From the NCBI RefSeq assembly GCF_003014655.1, contig NZ_PYAT01000005.1, forward strand, positions 124,001-188,000: a stretch of DNA of 64,000 bases. The letters are read 5' to 3'. Shown here piece by piece: positions 19,002-27,592 of the stretch; position 1 is the first letter of the stretch, and every line of letters begins with the position of its first letter. The translations under genes were made by a program, and so were the position numbers. The notes under the pieces are model-generated. The model saw only the letters and a list, made by a program, of their open reading frames with translations, was not told where the DNA came from and did no database searches. This DNA is from Planomicrobium soli (GTDB taxonomy: Bacteria > Bacillota > Bacilli > Bacillales_A > Planococcaceae).

Positions 19002-21362
19002 ATGTTCTATTCGAAAGAAGAGTTTAAAGAAGAGTTGACAAAGCGCTTGGCACAAGACGATGGAAAGAAAGAGCCGCGTATAGCATATGCAGTACTTGGT
19101 GCTATGGTGAAAGAAATGGTGGAAGAGGAATGGATTCGAACAAAAGAGCGCTACGAAAAATCTGAGGCAAAGCAGTTATATTATTTTTCAATCGAGTTTT
19201 TAATCGGCCGGCTGCTTGGACAAAATCTTCATAGTATGGGGATTTTCACAATTGTGCGAGAAGGATTAGAGGAACTCGGCTATAGCCTGGAGGATTTCGA
19301 AGAAATGGAGCCGGAACCTGGACTTGGCAATGGGGGTCTCGGCCGGTTGGCTGCTTGTTTTTTGGATTCTCTTGCAGCTTTGCAGTTGCCGGGCCATGGC
19401 TGCGGAATCCGTTACAAAGGCGGTTTGTTCACCCAACAGATTGAAAATGGATTTCAGATGGAAATCCCAACAGATTGGATAAAGGAAACAGAAAATTGGG
19501 AGGTCAGAAGAGAAGATCTGGCGGTGGAAATCCCGTTTTATGGCCGTCTGCATCCGCATCTTACAGATATAGAATGGGTCAAAGCTGTCCCGTACGATAT
19601 GCCGATTATCGGCGCATCCGGCGGAACAGTGAATACGCTGCGGCTTTGGCAAGCTGAAGTTTCCGAGCGTCCGCTTCCGGCGCATAAAGATTTCGAGGAA
19701 TATACGGTAGAAACTGCGGCGATTTCCGACCGCCTCTATCCTAACGATTCCCTGGTTAGCGGAAAGATTTTGCGTTTGAAACAGCAGTATTTTATGTGCA
19801 GTGCTTCTCTTCAAATCATCTTAAAAACCTTGCCTTCTTCGGTTCGGCAACTGCCCGATCAAGTGGCAATCCAAATCAATGACACTCATCCGGCCATTGC
19901 AATACCCGAATTGATGCGCCTGTTGCTTGATGAGGAAGGGTTAGATTGGGATGAAGCTTGGAATCTTACAACTCGAACAATTTCCTATACAAATCACACC
20001 ATTCTAGGAGAAGCAATGGAAAAATGGGATAGCCATTTGCTGGCGACATTGGTTCCGCGTGTCTATGAAATCATCCAGGAAATTGACCGCCGTTTTAAAG
20101 CACAGCTACAAGAACAGCATTGCAAAGAAGAAGTGTTCAAAAAAATGTCCATCATCGACAATGGCATTGTCAAAATGGCTGTGCTGGCTGTAGTAGGCAG
20201 TTATAAAGTAAATGGAGTGGCTCAGCTTCACACGGACATCTTAAAAAATCGGGAAATGAAAGAATTGTACAAACAGTTCCCTGAAAAATTCCACAATAAA
20301 ACCAATGGAATCACCCACCGTCGCTGGCTTATCAAAGCCAACCCGGAGCTAACGAATTTAATCAAAGAATCTATTGGAGAAGAATGGATAAAAAAACCAA
20401 TTCTTTTAAATGATTTGGACAAGTTTGTCGGTAATCCTTCTTTCCAGGAAGCCTTAAAAACGGTAAAGCAGACGAAAAAAAATCAGCTGATTGCCCATGT
20501 TGAAAAAGCAGGGGACAGTTTGATTGATCCGCATTCCATCTTCGATATTCATATCAAACGGTTCCATGGCTATAAACGCCAATTAATGAACATTCTTCAT
20601 ATCCAATCGCTTTATGACCGCATCAAAGAAGACAGCACTTACCGGCCTTATCCACGGACGTTCTTCTTTGGGGGAAAAGCGGCTCCTGGCTATGAATTTG
20701 CCAAACAGGTCATCAAACTGATCAACGTCGTGGCGGATAAAATAAACAAAGATCCTTTAGTACGCAAACACATTCATATTGTTTTTGTGGAAAATTATAA
20801 CGTTAGCCATGGCGAGAGGATGTTTCCCGCCGCTGATGTCAGCGAACAGATTTCGACTGCTTCCAAGGAAGCTTCAGGTACAGGAAATATGAAGTTTATG
20901 ATGAATGGTGCAGTGACTTTGGGGACTCTTGACGGAGCCAACGTTGAAATCGTCGAGCAAGTCGGCAAGGAAAATGCATTTATTTTCGGATTGCATTCGC
21001 AGCAAATCATGCAGCTTGAAAAGCACAAAACATACCGGGCACAAGAAGTGATTGCGCAAAATCAGGAGTTGGAGAGCCTCACAGCACGGCTGTTTCGCGG
21101 TGAACTTTCTAATGGAAGTGAAAACATCAGCTTTATCCACAAACAGTTAGTAGATTTAAACGACCCATATTTTGTGCTGAAGGATTTCAATAGCTACGCT
21201 GCCATGCATGAAAAAGTACTGGGAGCATATGAAGACCCACAGTTGTGGAGTAGAATGTCGATAAAAAACATTGCAGAATCCGGCGTTTTTTCCAGCGACC
21301 GCACTATCCAGCAGTATTCGGATGAAGTATGGCACCTCGAGAAAATTTTAAGTACATCTTGA
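19002..21362 (+). CDS. glgP: Glycogen phosphorylase
   Basis: A 786-residue GT35 enzyme releasing glucose-1-phosphate from glycogen with pyridoxal phosphate. The cofactor site is EASGTGNMKFMMNGA (Lys at about residue 629), and the substrate site GLGNGGLGRLAACFLDS is present near residue 107. Start ATG follows GGTGAGGATGC, nine bases after glgA. Having synthesis and breakdown genes in one transcript is the usual Bacillus arrangement. Confidence 0.96.
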   Translation: MFYSKEEFKEELTKRLAQDDGKKEPRIAYAVLGAMVKEMVEEEWIRTKERYEKSEAKQLYYFSIEFLIGRLLGQNLHSMGIFTIVREGLEELGYSLEDFEEMEPEPGLGNGGLGRLAACFLDSLAALQLPGHGCGIRYKGGLFTQQIENGFQMEIPTDWIKETENWEVRREDLAVEIPFYGRLHPHLTDIEWVKAVPYDMPIIGASGGTVNTLRLWQAEVSERPLPAHKDFEEYTVETAAISDRLYPNDSLVSGKILRLKQQYFMCSASLQIILKTLPSSVRQLPDQVAIQINDTHPAIAIPELMRLLLDEEGLDWDEAWNLTTRTISYTNHTILGEAMEKWDSHLLATLVPRVYEIIQEIDRRFKAQLQEQHCKEEVFKKMSIIDNGIVKMAVLAVVGSYKVNGVAQLHTDILKNREMKELYKQFPEKFHNKTNGITHRRWLIKANPELTNLIKESIGEEWIKKPILLNDLDKFVGNPSFQEALKTVKQTKKNQLIAHVEKAGDSLIDPHSIFDIHIKRFHGYKRQLMNILHIQSLYDRIKEDSTYRPYPRTFFFGGKAAPGYEFAKQVIKLINVVADKINKDPLVRKHIHIVFVENYNVSHGERMFPAADVSEQISTASKEASGTGNMKFMMNGAVTLGTLDGANVEIVEQVGKENAFIFGLHSQQIMQLEKHKTYRAQEVIAQNQELESLTARLFRGELSNGSENISFIHKQLVDLNDPYFVLKDFNSYAAMHEKVLGAYEDPQLWSRMSIKNIAESGVFSSDRTIQQYSDEVWHLEKILSTS

Positions 21363-21384
21363 GATTTGAAAGGATGGTAATGGA

Positions 21385-22191
21385 GTGGATAAATCATTCA
21401 ATAACACGGATCTGGAAGATTACAAAGAAAGCGGGGTGTTGAAAGGGAAAGTGGCACTTGTTACCGGAGGCAGCAGCGGCATTGGCCGCGCCGTGTCTAT
21501 CGCGTATGCAAAAGAAGGCGCAAAAGTGGTGATTGGTTACCTGGACGATGAGGAATCAGCCAATGAAACGATAAAAGTCATCGAAAAATATGGTGGGGAA
21601 GCAAGGGCGCTGAACGCGGACTTGAGCACCTCGGACAACTGCAACCGGCTGGTCCAGTTTGCAATGGATGAATTTGGCCAGTTAGACGTTGTGGTCAACA
21701 ATGCGGGCTTTCAATATCCTCAAACATCCCCTCTCGATATTTCGGATGAACAATTGCTGAAAACTTTTCAGATTAAAGTGTTTGCCATGTTTTATGTTAC
21801 CAGAGCTGCCCTGCCGCACTTGAAAAAAGGGAGCCGCATCATCAATACGGCTTCCATCAATGCTTACCAAGGGCATTCAGATTTGATTGATTATGCAGGT
21901 GCCAATGGAGCCATTGTTTCCTTGACCCGTTCCTTGGCACGGCGCCTGGTCGATCAGGATATTGCAGTTAACGGCATTGCGCCGGGACCAATTTGGACAC
22001 CGCTCATTACGAAAACGTTCGAAGACATCAATCCGGATGTGGCGGAAGATTTCGGGAAAGATGTACCTGTAGGCCGTCCTGGGCAGCCATATGAATTGGC
22101 GAAAGCTTTCGTTTTCTTGGCAGATCCGCAAAACTCATACATGACCGGCCAATTTTTGCATATAAACGGCGGCGGTTATATGTCATCGTAA
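21385..22191 (+). CDS. Short-chain dehydrogenase with Lys-to-Asn change in the catalytic tetrad
   Basis: A 268-residue classical SDR resembling the YdaD group of general-stress oxidoreductases. The NAD(P) loop TGGSSGIG (27-34), NNAG (105-108) and Ser157 and Tyr170 are in place, but the motif is Y-AGA-N: Asn174 (codon 21904-21906) occupies the position of the catalytic lysine. Such a protein should have low or altered activity. GTG start at 21385 follows AAAGGATGG. Only 22 bases separate it from glgP with no terminator between, so it is probably the last gene of the glycogen operon. A sequencing error is possible. Confidence 0.88.
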   Translation: MDKSFNNTDLEDYKESGVLKGKVALVTGGSSGIGRAVSIAYAKEGAKVVIGYLDDEESANETIKVIEKYGGEARALNADLSTSDNCNRLVQFAMDEFGQLDVVVNNAGFQYPQTSPLDISDEQLLKTFQIKVFAMFYVTRAALPHLKKGSRIINTASINAYQGHSDLIDYAGANGAIVSLTRSLARRLVDQDIAVNGIAPGPIWTPLITKTFEDINPDVAEDFGKDVPVGRPGQPYELAKAFVFLADPQNSYMTGQFLHINGGGYMSS

Positions 22192-22215
22192 TACTTCAAT
22201 TAGAATAATTAGAAC

Positions 22216-22249
22216 AAGGCCGTTCCGGAACTTCCGGGCGGCCTTTTAA
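22216..22249 (+). terminator. Terminator at the end of the glycogen operon/SDR
   Basis: AAGGCCG pairs with CGGCCTT (22216-22222/22239-22245) around an inner CCGGAA/TTCCGG stem, then TTTT. Confidence 0.8.
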
Positions 22250-22343
22250 GTTGCGTAAGTAAGATGAAGAATGGCCGGGAAGGTGAGAGCAGAAAAAAAG
22301 GAATACCTTATGGTAAAATGCAGTATGAAATGAGGGAAAGCCT

Positions 22344-23435
22344 ATGAAGAAAAAATGGCTGATTTTCTATAGCATACTGATTCTATTGCTGATGGCTGCC
22401 TGCATTCGGCCAGGAGAAAAAGCGGAAGTGGCCAAGCCTAAAAAACAAGCGGCTCAAGAACAGCAAAGCGGCGGCTTACAAGTGCACTTTATTGATGTGG
22501 GGCAGGGAGACGCGACATTGCTCGTAACAGAAGAACATACGATGCTTATTGATGCAGGTGATTGGAATTCTACGGCCACAATCGATTATTTGAAACAACA
22601 GGGAATTGAAAAAATCGACATCGCTGTCGGGACCCATCCTGACTCTGACCATATCGGGCAATTGGCAGATGTTATCAATAACTTTGACGTAGGGGAAGTG
22701 TGGATGTCGGGAAATGAAAGTACGTCCAATACGTTCATTAATACGTTAGAGGCGATCGACTTGGCGGGCACCGATTACTATGAACCGCGAAGCGGGGAAA
22801 TATTTGATTTGGGCGCCATGGAAATTGAAGTGCTGTATCCGGAAAAAGCCACTGGAAAAGCAAATGAAGAGTCGATTTCGATGAAACTGACTTACGGCGA
22901 TGTCCGTTTTGTCTTTACAGGAGATTCCGGGGTTAAAGAAGAACAAAATATGATTGATAGCGGAATGGAATTGGATGCGGAAGTTTTGCATTTGGGGCAT
23001 CACGGTTCCAATACATCTACTGGCAACGCGTTCTTAAAAGCAGTATCACCTGAAATTGCTGTTTACAGTGCAGGTGAAGGAAATTCATATGGACATCCCC
23101 ATGCAGAAGTATTGGCAGCGGTGGAAAACGCTGGAGCGGAAGTATACGGCACCGACGTCAATGGGACGGTCATTGTGCAGACAGACGGCAAAACATACAG
23201 CGTGTCTGTTGAACGGAACGGAGTTGCAAAGGAAGGGAAAAACCGGTGCATCGATTTGAATGCAGCGTCTTCTTCAGAATTGCAGGAAATTGAAGGGATT
23301 GGATCCGCTTTTGCAAAAGAGATCATAGCTGAGCGGCCGTTCCGGACAATTGACCAATTAACTGAAATCAAAGGCATAGGGCCTGGAAAACTTAAAAACA
23401 TTAAAGAACAAGGTCTTGCTTGTGTGGGGGGATAA
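22344..23435 (+). CDS. Lipoprotein with ComEC-type metallo-hydrolase and helix-hairpin-helix domains
   Basis: A 363-residue predicted extracellular lipoprotein. The signal peptide ends in LLMAAC (lipidated Cys20). Residues about 48-285 are a metallo-beta-lactamase fold of the ComEC C-terminal type: FIDVGQGDA, THPDSDHIGQL (HxDxDH metal site) and LGHHGSNTS. Residues about 300-360 are a ComEA-like helix-hairpin-helix DNA-binding domain (IDLNAASSSEL, IEGIGSAFA, IKGIGPGKL). The fusion suggests a surface-anchored nuclease or phosphodiesterase acting on DNA; this is inference. Followed by a DUF3006 gene. Confidence 0.88.
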   Translation: MKKKWLIFYSILILLLMAACIRPGEKAEVAKPKKQAAQEQQSGGLQVHFIDVGQGDATLLVTEEHTMLIDAGDWNSTATIDYLKQQGIEKIDIAVGTHPDSDHIGQLADVINNFDVGEVWMSGNESTSNTFINTLEAIDLAGTDYYEPRSGEIFDLGAMEIEVLYPEKATGKANEESISMKLTYGDVRFVFTGDSGVKEEQNMIDSGMELDAEVLHLGHHGSNTSTGNAFLKAVSPEIAVYSAGEGNSYGHPHAEVLAAVENAGAEVYGTDVNGTVIVQTDGKTYSVSVERNGVAKEGKNRCIDLNAASSSELQEIEGIGSAFAKEIIAERPFRTIDQLTEIKGIGPGKLKNIKEQGLACVGG

Positions 23436-23439
23436 CAGG

Positions 23440-23700
23440 ATGAAAGGGATGCTTGATCGAATCGAAGATGACTCCAAGGCAGTTATTTTGGTGGAAGAAA
23501 GCGGCAGGGAGATTATTGTTCCAGTTTCTCAATTGCCTGAAGGAAGTCGGGTGCATTCATGGTTCACGATTACGATGGAAGAGGAAGAGGTAGTGTTGAT
23601 TGAGGTTGACGAACCATTGACTCAGGCAAAAGCAGCTCACGCACAGAATTTGATGCAGCGGCTAAAAAGGAAGTCGGGTAGCCGTTTTAAAAGAAGATGA
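23440..23700 (+). CDS. DUF3006 domain protein
   Basis: An 86-residue protein of the DUF3006 family: the opening MLDRIEDDSKAVILVEE and the VPVSQLPEGSRVHSWF core are typical, with a basic tail. DUF3006 genes are commonly found next to ComEC-type metallo-hydrolases, as here (4 bases downstream). The ATG at 23440 is preferred over 23416 because GGGGGGAT lies 8 bases upstream and the earlier start falls inside the preceding gene. Function unknown. Confidence 0.85.
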   Translation: MKGMLDRIEDDSKAVILVEESGREIIVPVSQLPEGSRVHSWFTITMEEEEVVLIEVDEPLTQAKAAHAQNLMQRLKRKSGSRFKRR

Positions 23701-23705
23701 AATGA

Positions 23706-23743
23706 AAAATCCCCGCCTCCTTTTTGGAAGGACGGGGATTTTT
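23706..23743. terminator. Bidirectional terminator
   Basis: AAATCCCCG(c)CTCC pairs with GGA(a)GGACGGGGATTT around a T-rich loop; serves DUF3006 and the convergent DUF3219 gene. Confidence 0.85.
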
Positions 23744-23748
23744 GAACT

Positions 23749-24045
23749 TTATCCTTTCTCTGTCAGTTCTAACTTGTAATCTGCTACTTGATCTTCTTCA
23801 TAAAGGTTTGTGATGGAAGTTGAGTAGTTGGAGATAGCTGCAAAAAAGTCCAATTCTTTTTCAGGCACTTGAATACGGAATTCCATCTTATACAACAAGA
23901 CAGCAATGTCGTGATACTCGGCGCTTGTCACTTTAAAGTCAAAGGCGATTTTTCGCTTGGTCTTTCCGGAGGCATCATCAGTAATGGTTTCTTCCTGAAA
24001 ACTCAACGCATCAATTTTTGTATCGTCAATCCATACCAAAGTCAT
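23749..24045 (-). CDS. DUF3219 family protein (YkvR-like)
   Basis: A 98-residue cytoplasmic protein of the DUF3219 family, with B. subtilis YkvR as a relative. The recognisable elements are IDDTKIDALSFQEE near the start and SAEYHDIAVLLYKMEF in the middle. The ATG at 24045 has AAAGGTGG 7 bases upstream; a TTG at 24063 would overlap the upstream gene. No function is known for the family. Confidence 0.75.
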   Translation of the reverse strand: MTLVWIDDTKIDALSFQEETITDDASGKTKRKIAFDFKVTSAEYHDIAVLLYKMEFRIQVPEKELDFFAAISNYSTSITNLYEEDQVADYKLELTEKG

Positions 24046-24059
24046 TTTGCTTCCACCTT

Positions 24060-25214
24060 TCAATTTTCTTTCAAGCGGGAATTTTCGATTGCCTGATTGG
24101 CAAGCTGTGCTTTGACCATATCTTCCATCGGTGGATTATACAGGCCGGCCCGTACGTTCAAATAATGGCGGTGCATTGGATTTGATTCCGACAAAGCGCG
24201 CGAACCGACAATTTTCATCGCTTTATCAACGATGTTGATCGCTGCATTGGTGACGGCAATTTTTGTGACATTCAGCGCTTCATCCATGTCAGCCTTGTCT
24301 TTAGCATGTTCATAACGTTCGACCGTTCCGTAAAGCATATGGCGTGCTGTAGCCAATTCTAGCTCCATTTCGCCGATGGTCTGCTTAATGTTTGGTGTTT
24401 CGGCTATAGGCTGGCCAAGCGATGCAGGAATATAACTTGATGCAAATTGAATTGCATATGTCCGTGCTGCAGCAGCAATGCCAATATAGCAAGCCGGGAT
24501 ATGAAGGAGCCATCCTTTTGCAATTGCCTGGACATTCGAAGGTTTCAATAGGTAGGAAGCGGGAACGCGGACATGATCCAAGACAAGTGTGTGGCTGGCA
24601 GTACCTCGCATTGCGAGCATGTCCCATGATTCTTTGATCGATAAACCGGCCATCTTACGCGGAATAATGACCGTCACCACTTCCTTGTTTTCCACAGTGG
24701 CGGTCACGAAGAAATAATCGAGGACAGGGGATAGCGATGTGTAGGTTTTTTCTCCGGTGATAACCCATTCATCCCCGTCCAGCACTGCAGTCGTTCTTGG
24801 CAATGCACCGCGTAGCGGACTTCCTGCATTGTTTTCAGTGGCAGCGGTGTTGATAAGTGCCCCGTTCCGTATTTTTTCCATTAACCAGACGGCCGATCCA
24901 TGATGCCAATGGCGATTTTCGGCATACTCGAGGACGATGCCGACAGACCATCCAATAGACAGGCCAGTAGAGCCAGACCCTTCTGAAATAGCTTCTTGGG
25001 CAAGTATGTATTCGTAAAGGCCAAGTCCTTGGCCGCCAAATTCTTTTGGCAATGTTAGCGTATGGTAGCCGATTTCCTTTAATTTGGCTATATTCTCAAA
25101 AGGAAAAGAGCCAAAAGCATCCAATTCCGGTTCGCGCTTTTGGAAATCCGTTTGCAGTTTTTTTAGTTGATCCAGCAACTGTTGCTGCTCGGGCGTTTTT
25201 ATGAACGAATCCAT
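24060..25214 (-). CDS. Acyl-CoA dehydrogenase family protein (YdbM-like)
   Basis: A 384-residue flavoprotein of the acyl-CoA dehydrogenase superfamily. N-terminal PKEFGGQGLGL (about 59-69), the middle-domain ATENNAGSPLRG and a helical C-terminus with VGSRALSESNPMHRHYLNVRAG are seen. The usual C-terminal EGT catalytic glutamate loop is absent; the C-terminus looks like the type-2 group (DszC/hydroxylase-like), so it may be a flavin monooxygenase or atypical dehydrogenase. ATG follows GAAAGGAG. Confidence 0.8.
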   Translation of the reverse strand: MDSFIKTPEQQQLLDQLKKLQTDFQKREPELDAFGSFPFENIAKLKEIGYHTLTLPKEFGGQGLGLYEYILAQEAISEGSGSTGLSIGWSVGIVLEYAENRHWHHGSAVWLMEKIRNGALINTAATENNAGSPLRGALPRTTAVLDGDEWVITGEKTYTSLSPVLDYFFVTATVENKEVVTVIIPRKMAGLSIKESWDMLAMRGTASHTLVLDHVRVPASYLLKPSNVQAIAKGWLLHIPACYIGIAAAARTYAIQFASSYIPASLGQPIAETPNIKQTIGEMELELATARHMLYGTVERYEHAKDKADMDEALNVTKIAVTNAAINIVDKAMKIVGSRALSESNPMHRHYLNVRAGLYNPPMEDMVKAQLANQAIENSRLKEN

Positions 25215-25258
25215 CAGGGTGTGCTCCTTTCGGTTTTCTTATCTAAAACCATAACATG

Positions 25259-25296
25259 AAAAGCCGCCGAAGCGGAATTGCATGCTTTGGCGGCTT
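25259..25296 (-). terminator. Terminator of the ykvI-like gene
   Basis: AAGCCGCC(a)AAGC...GCTT(c)GGCGGCTTTT hairpin on the minus strand, between the YkvI-like gene and the acyl-CoA dehydrogenase-like gene. Confidence 0.75.
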
Positions 25297-25314
25297 GGAG
25301 TTTTGAGTACATGA

Positions 25315-26373
25315 TCAAACTGTAACGGTTTTTTTATTGTATCGGAAGGCGGCGACAATGATCGCCCCAACCAGGAAAAAGCCAAGATATCCGACAATCG
25401 GATAAAAATCGCTGACCAGGCCTTTGAAACCAACAAAGCTTAAGATGAACGAAACCACTCCGGTAATGACAACAAAAATCCGGAATTTCAACGTGCCCAA
25501 TGTAAAAAAGCGGGCTGAAAATGCGAAAACCATTCCGACAGCTGTATTGAAAATCATTCCGAATAGGATGATCGACATGATAAAGCCTAAAATAGGTGAA
25601 ATATCATTTGCAATTTGCAACATCGGCATATCGGCATTGCCGACTACATCGATTTTTGAGAAAATCGCCAAATGACTTAATATAATAAGTACCCCAAGGC
25701 CGAGGCCGCCAATTAAACCGCCGCGTGCTGCAACTTTCTCATCTTTCTCGGTGCCGCCCATTACGATTGCCATAGAAGCGCCTAACGCGATATTGAAAGA
25801 TACATAATTGAAAGCGGATAAAAACCAGTTTGAGACGGCAGATTTCTGTTGCTGGGCAATTGCGTCAAGATCGGCAAAAGAACCGTCCATTGTCAACAAA
25901 CTGTATATTGCCAGCCCGATAACCATTAAGATTAGGAAGGGAGTCACGCTGCCGATTATGGCGATGACTTTGTGGACATTGAGCATAATAGTGACAATGA
26001 CCAGCACCGTCATCAATATACTGCCGACGATTGCGGGCAATCCGAATTGTTGTGAAAATAAGGAACCTGCTCCTGCAATCATGACCACTCCCACACCAAA
26101 TAGCGTGAAAATAATAATGTAGTCAACTACTCTTCCGAATGTTTTTCCGCTAATGCCGTAAACGACTTCTTTATGGGAAGTGGTCTGCATCCGGCTGCCG
26201 AGAAGTGTTAAATTCATACCTAAATAAGCGAATAATGCCGTGGCGATAGCAGCGATAACGATACCGAGCGTACCAAAACTTGTGAAATATTGAAGGATTT
26301 CCTGCCCGGAGGCGAAACCTGCTCCAACGATAATGCCGATAAAGGCACTACCCATTTTTATACTATTCTTCAT
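25315..26373 (-). CDS. YkvI family membrane protein
   Basis: A 352-residue protein with about ten hydrophobic helices. The N-terminal IIVGAGFASGQEILQYF is characteristic of the YkvI family, which belongs to the APC (LeuT-fold) transporter superfamily, so a solute transporter is likely. The ATG at 26373 has GGGGGAG seven bases upstream; an upstream ATG at 26409 has no site. The substrate is unknown. Confidence 0.82.
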   Translation of the reverse strand: MKNSIKMGSAFIGIIVGAGFASGQEILQYFTSFGTLGIVIAAIATALFAYLGMNLTLLGSRMQTTSHKEVVYGISGKTFGRVVDYIIIFTLFGVGVVMIAGAGSLFSQQFGLPAIVGSILMTVLVIVTIMLNVHKVIAIIGSVTPFLILMVIGLAIYSLLTMDGSFADLDAIAQQQKSAVSNWFLSAFNYVSFNIALGASMAIVMGGTEKDEKVAARGGLIGGLGLGVLIILSHLAIFSKIDVVGNADMPMLQIANDISPILGFIMSIILFGMIFNTAVGMVFAFSARFFTLGTLKFRIFVVITGVVSFILSFVGFKGLVSDFYPIVGYLGFFLVGAIIVAAFRYNKKTVTV

Positions 26374-26671
26374 CCTGCTCCCCCTTGATGCCTTACAAAA
26401 AAGCTGCAACTCTATATTTTCGAAAATTAAACTTATTCAAATATAGCAAAATCAAGCAGTTATATCAATAAGTAGAAGGTTTCTTCTACATTCACGCCTA
26501 TTTTACTAAGAAAATGGAAGATATATATATGAGTCTGAATTTTTTAAAATATATAAATATATCATTTTGTTGGATAGAAATTGCTTCGTTCAAGTGAAGA
26601 AATATTAAGAAATGAGATTAAGCGAAACCTATTCAAAGGTGTTTCGTATAACAGTAAAAGGAGGAAGAAAC

Positions 26672-26920
26672 TTGAAGAAATATATTGTATTCATATGTAG
26701 TTGTATAGTGCTGTATATACCTTTACAGCTTTTATCAGGCTGGATTTTAACAGCTTTCTTTGTTCCTGACATATCTTCAGCCATCAATAAGGCGAGCCAT
26801 GAAGCAAGTTTTGGGCAGACCTCCATAATTCCGTTCCTTACCACTTTATCAATTGCAACATTGGCCTACTTTTTTTCTCAACACTTATCAATAACAAATA
26901 AAAAAAATCCTGTTAAATAG
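26672..26920 (+). CDS. Small two-helix membrane protein
   Basis: An 82-residue hypothetical protein with a TTG start at 26672 supported by a perfect AAAGGAGG eight bases upstream. Two hydrophobic helices are seen: YIVFICSCIVLYIPLQLLSGWIL and IIPFLTTLSIATLAYFF, joined by a 20-residue loop. I recognise no family. The 300 bases upstream are very AT-rich and hold no other gene. Confidence 0.65.
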   Translation: MKKYIVFICSCIVLYIPLQLLSGWILTAFFVPDISSAINKASHEASFGQTSIIPFLTTLSIATLAYFFSQHLSITNKKNPVK

Positions 26921-26948
26921 GCGATGCTTAAATAAGGCATTGCTTTTT
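26921..26948 (+). terminator. Terminator of the two-helix protein gene
   Basis: GCGATGC/GCATTGC stem (one G-U) at 26921-26927/26937-26943, followed by TTTTT; begins immediately after the stop codon. Confidence 0.75.
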
Positions 26949-27102
26949 CTTGTTCTTCGTTAGAAAGAATTTGTGAAGAAATACAATCAAACAGGTGGTT
27001 TGATTTGTAACTGTTAGGGCCGCTCTTTTTTACACCTGACTGTATTTTAGTATGTGGTAGAAGTATAATTGAGGCGGCACTCTTTATACGGAAACGCCCA
27101 AA

Positions 27103-27139
27103 TAAAAAAACCTTCTCTCCAGGGGAGAGAAGGTCTTTT
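27103..27139 (-). terminator. Terminator of the yflT-like gene
   Basis: ACCTTCTCTCC/GGAGAGAAGGT stem with a run of A on the plus strand (T on the minus strand). Confidence 0.85.
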
Positions 27140-27143
27140 ATGC

Positions 27144-27470
27144 TTACTCGTCTTTAGTTGCGATGATTACCAATTTTCCTTTATCGAGCTCTTCTTCGTA
27201 TTCTTCCGCTTCTTGATCAGATAAACCGACTGCGGCCATTTTAGCGCGGAGTTCATCTCCACGAGAATTTGTGATATTTTTCATGCCATTCAGGAAGCCT
27301 TGTTCTTTCACGCCGACACTTTCAGTATCTAGCGCTTCCGTGATGTCCGCTTCTCTGCGCTTGTCATGCGCGAAAATATAAATATTGTCATCGTCATAAC
27401 CTTGGCTTTGTAGTCTTTCAACCTCGGATTTTGCTTGCACTGCGTTTTCTACTGTTAGTTTTACTGTCAT
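27144..27470 (-). CDS. YflT-type general stress protein
   Basis: A 108-residue cytoplasmic protein with the general stress protein 17M-like domain (YflT). Typical elements are SQGYDDDNIYIFAHDKRR (about 22-39) and the acidic end EEYEEELDKGKLVII. ATG at 27470 follows GGAGGGATTACT. A SigB-type promoter lies upstream, matching the SigB control known for yflT. The molecular role is unknown. Confidence 0.85.
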   Translation of the reverse strand: MTVKLTVENAVQAKSEVERLQSQGYDDDNIYIFAHDKRREADITEALDTESVGVKEQGFLNGMKNITNSRGDELRAKMAAVGLSDQEAEEYEEELDKGKLVIIATKDE

Positions 27471-27506
27471 AGTAATCCCTCCATTCGAATATCACTCATC
27501 TTCTAC

Positions 27507-27532
27507 ATACCACACATAAAGAGGGGCTAAAC
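27507..27532 (-). promoter_or_regulatory. SigB-like promoter of the yflT-like gene
   Basis: On the minus strand GTTTAG (27532-27527; consensus GTTTAA) is 14 bases from TGGTAT (27512-27507; consensus GGGTAT). Start codon is 36 bases further on. Confidence 0.6.
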
Positions 27533-27592
27533 AAGAGGATTTTGATTAGAATGGGTATACTGAAGAAGACAAATTGGCAAAGGGGCGATTTC

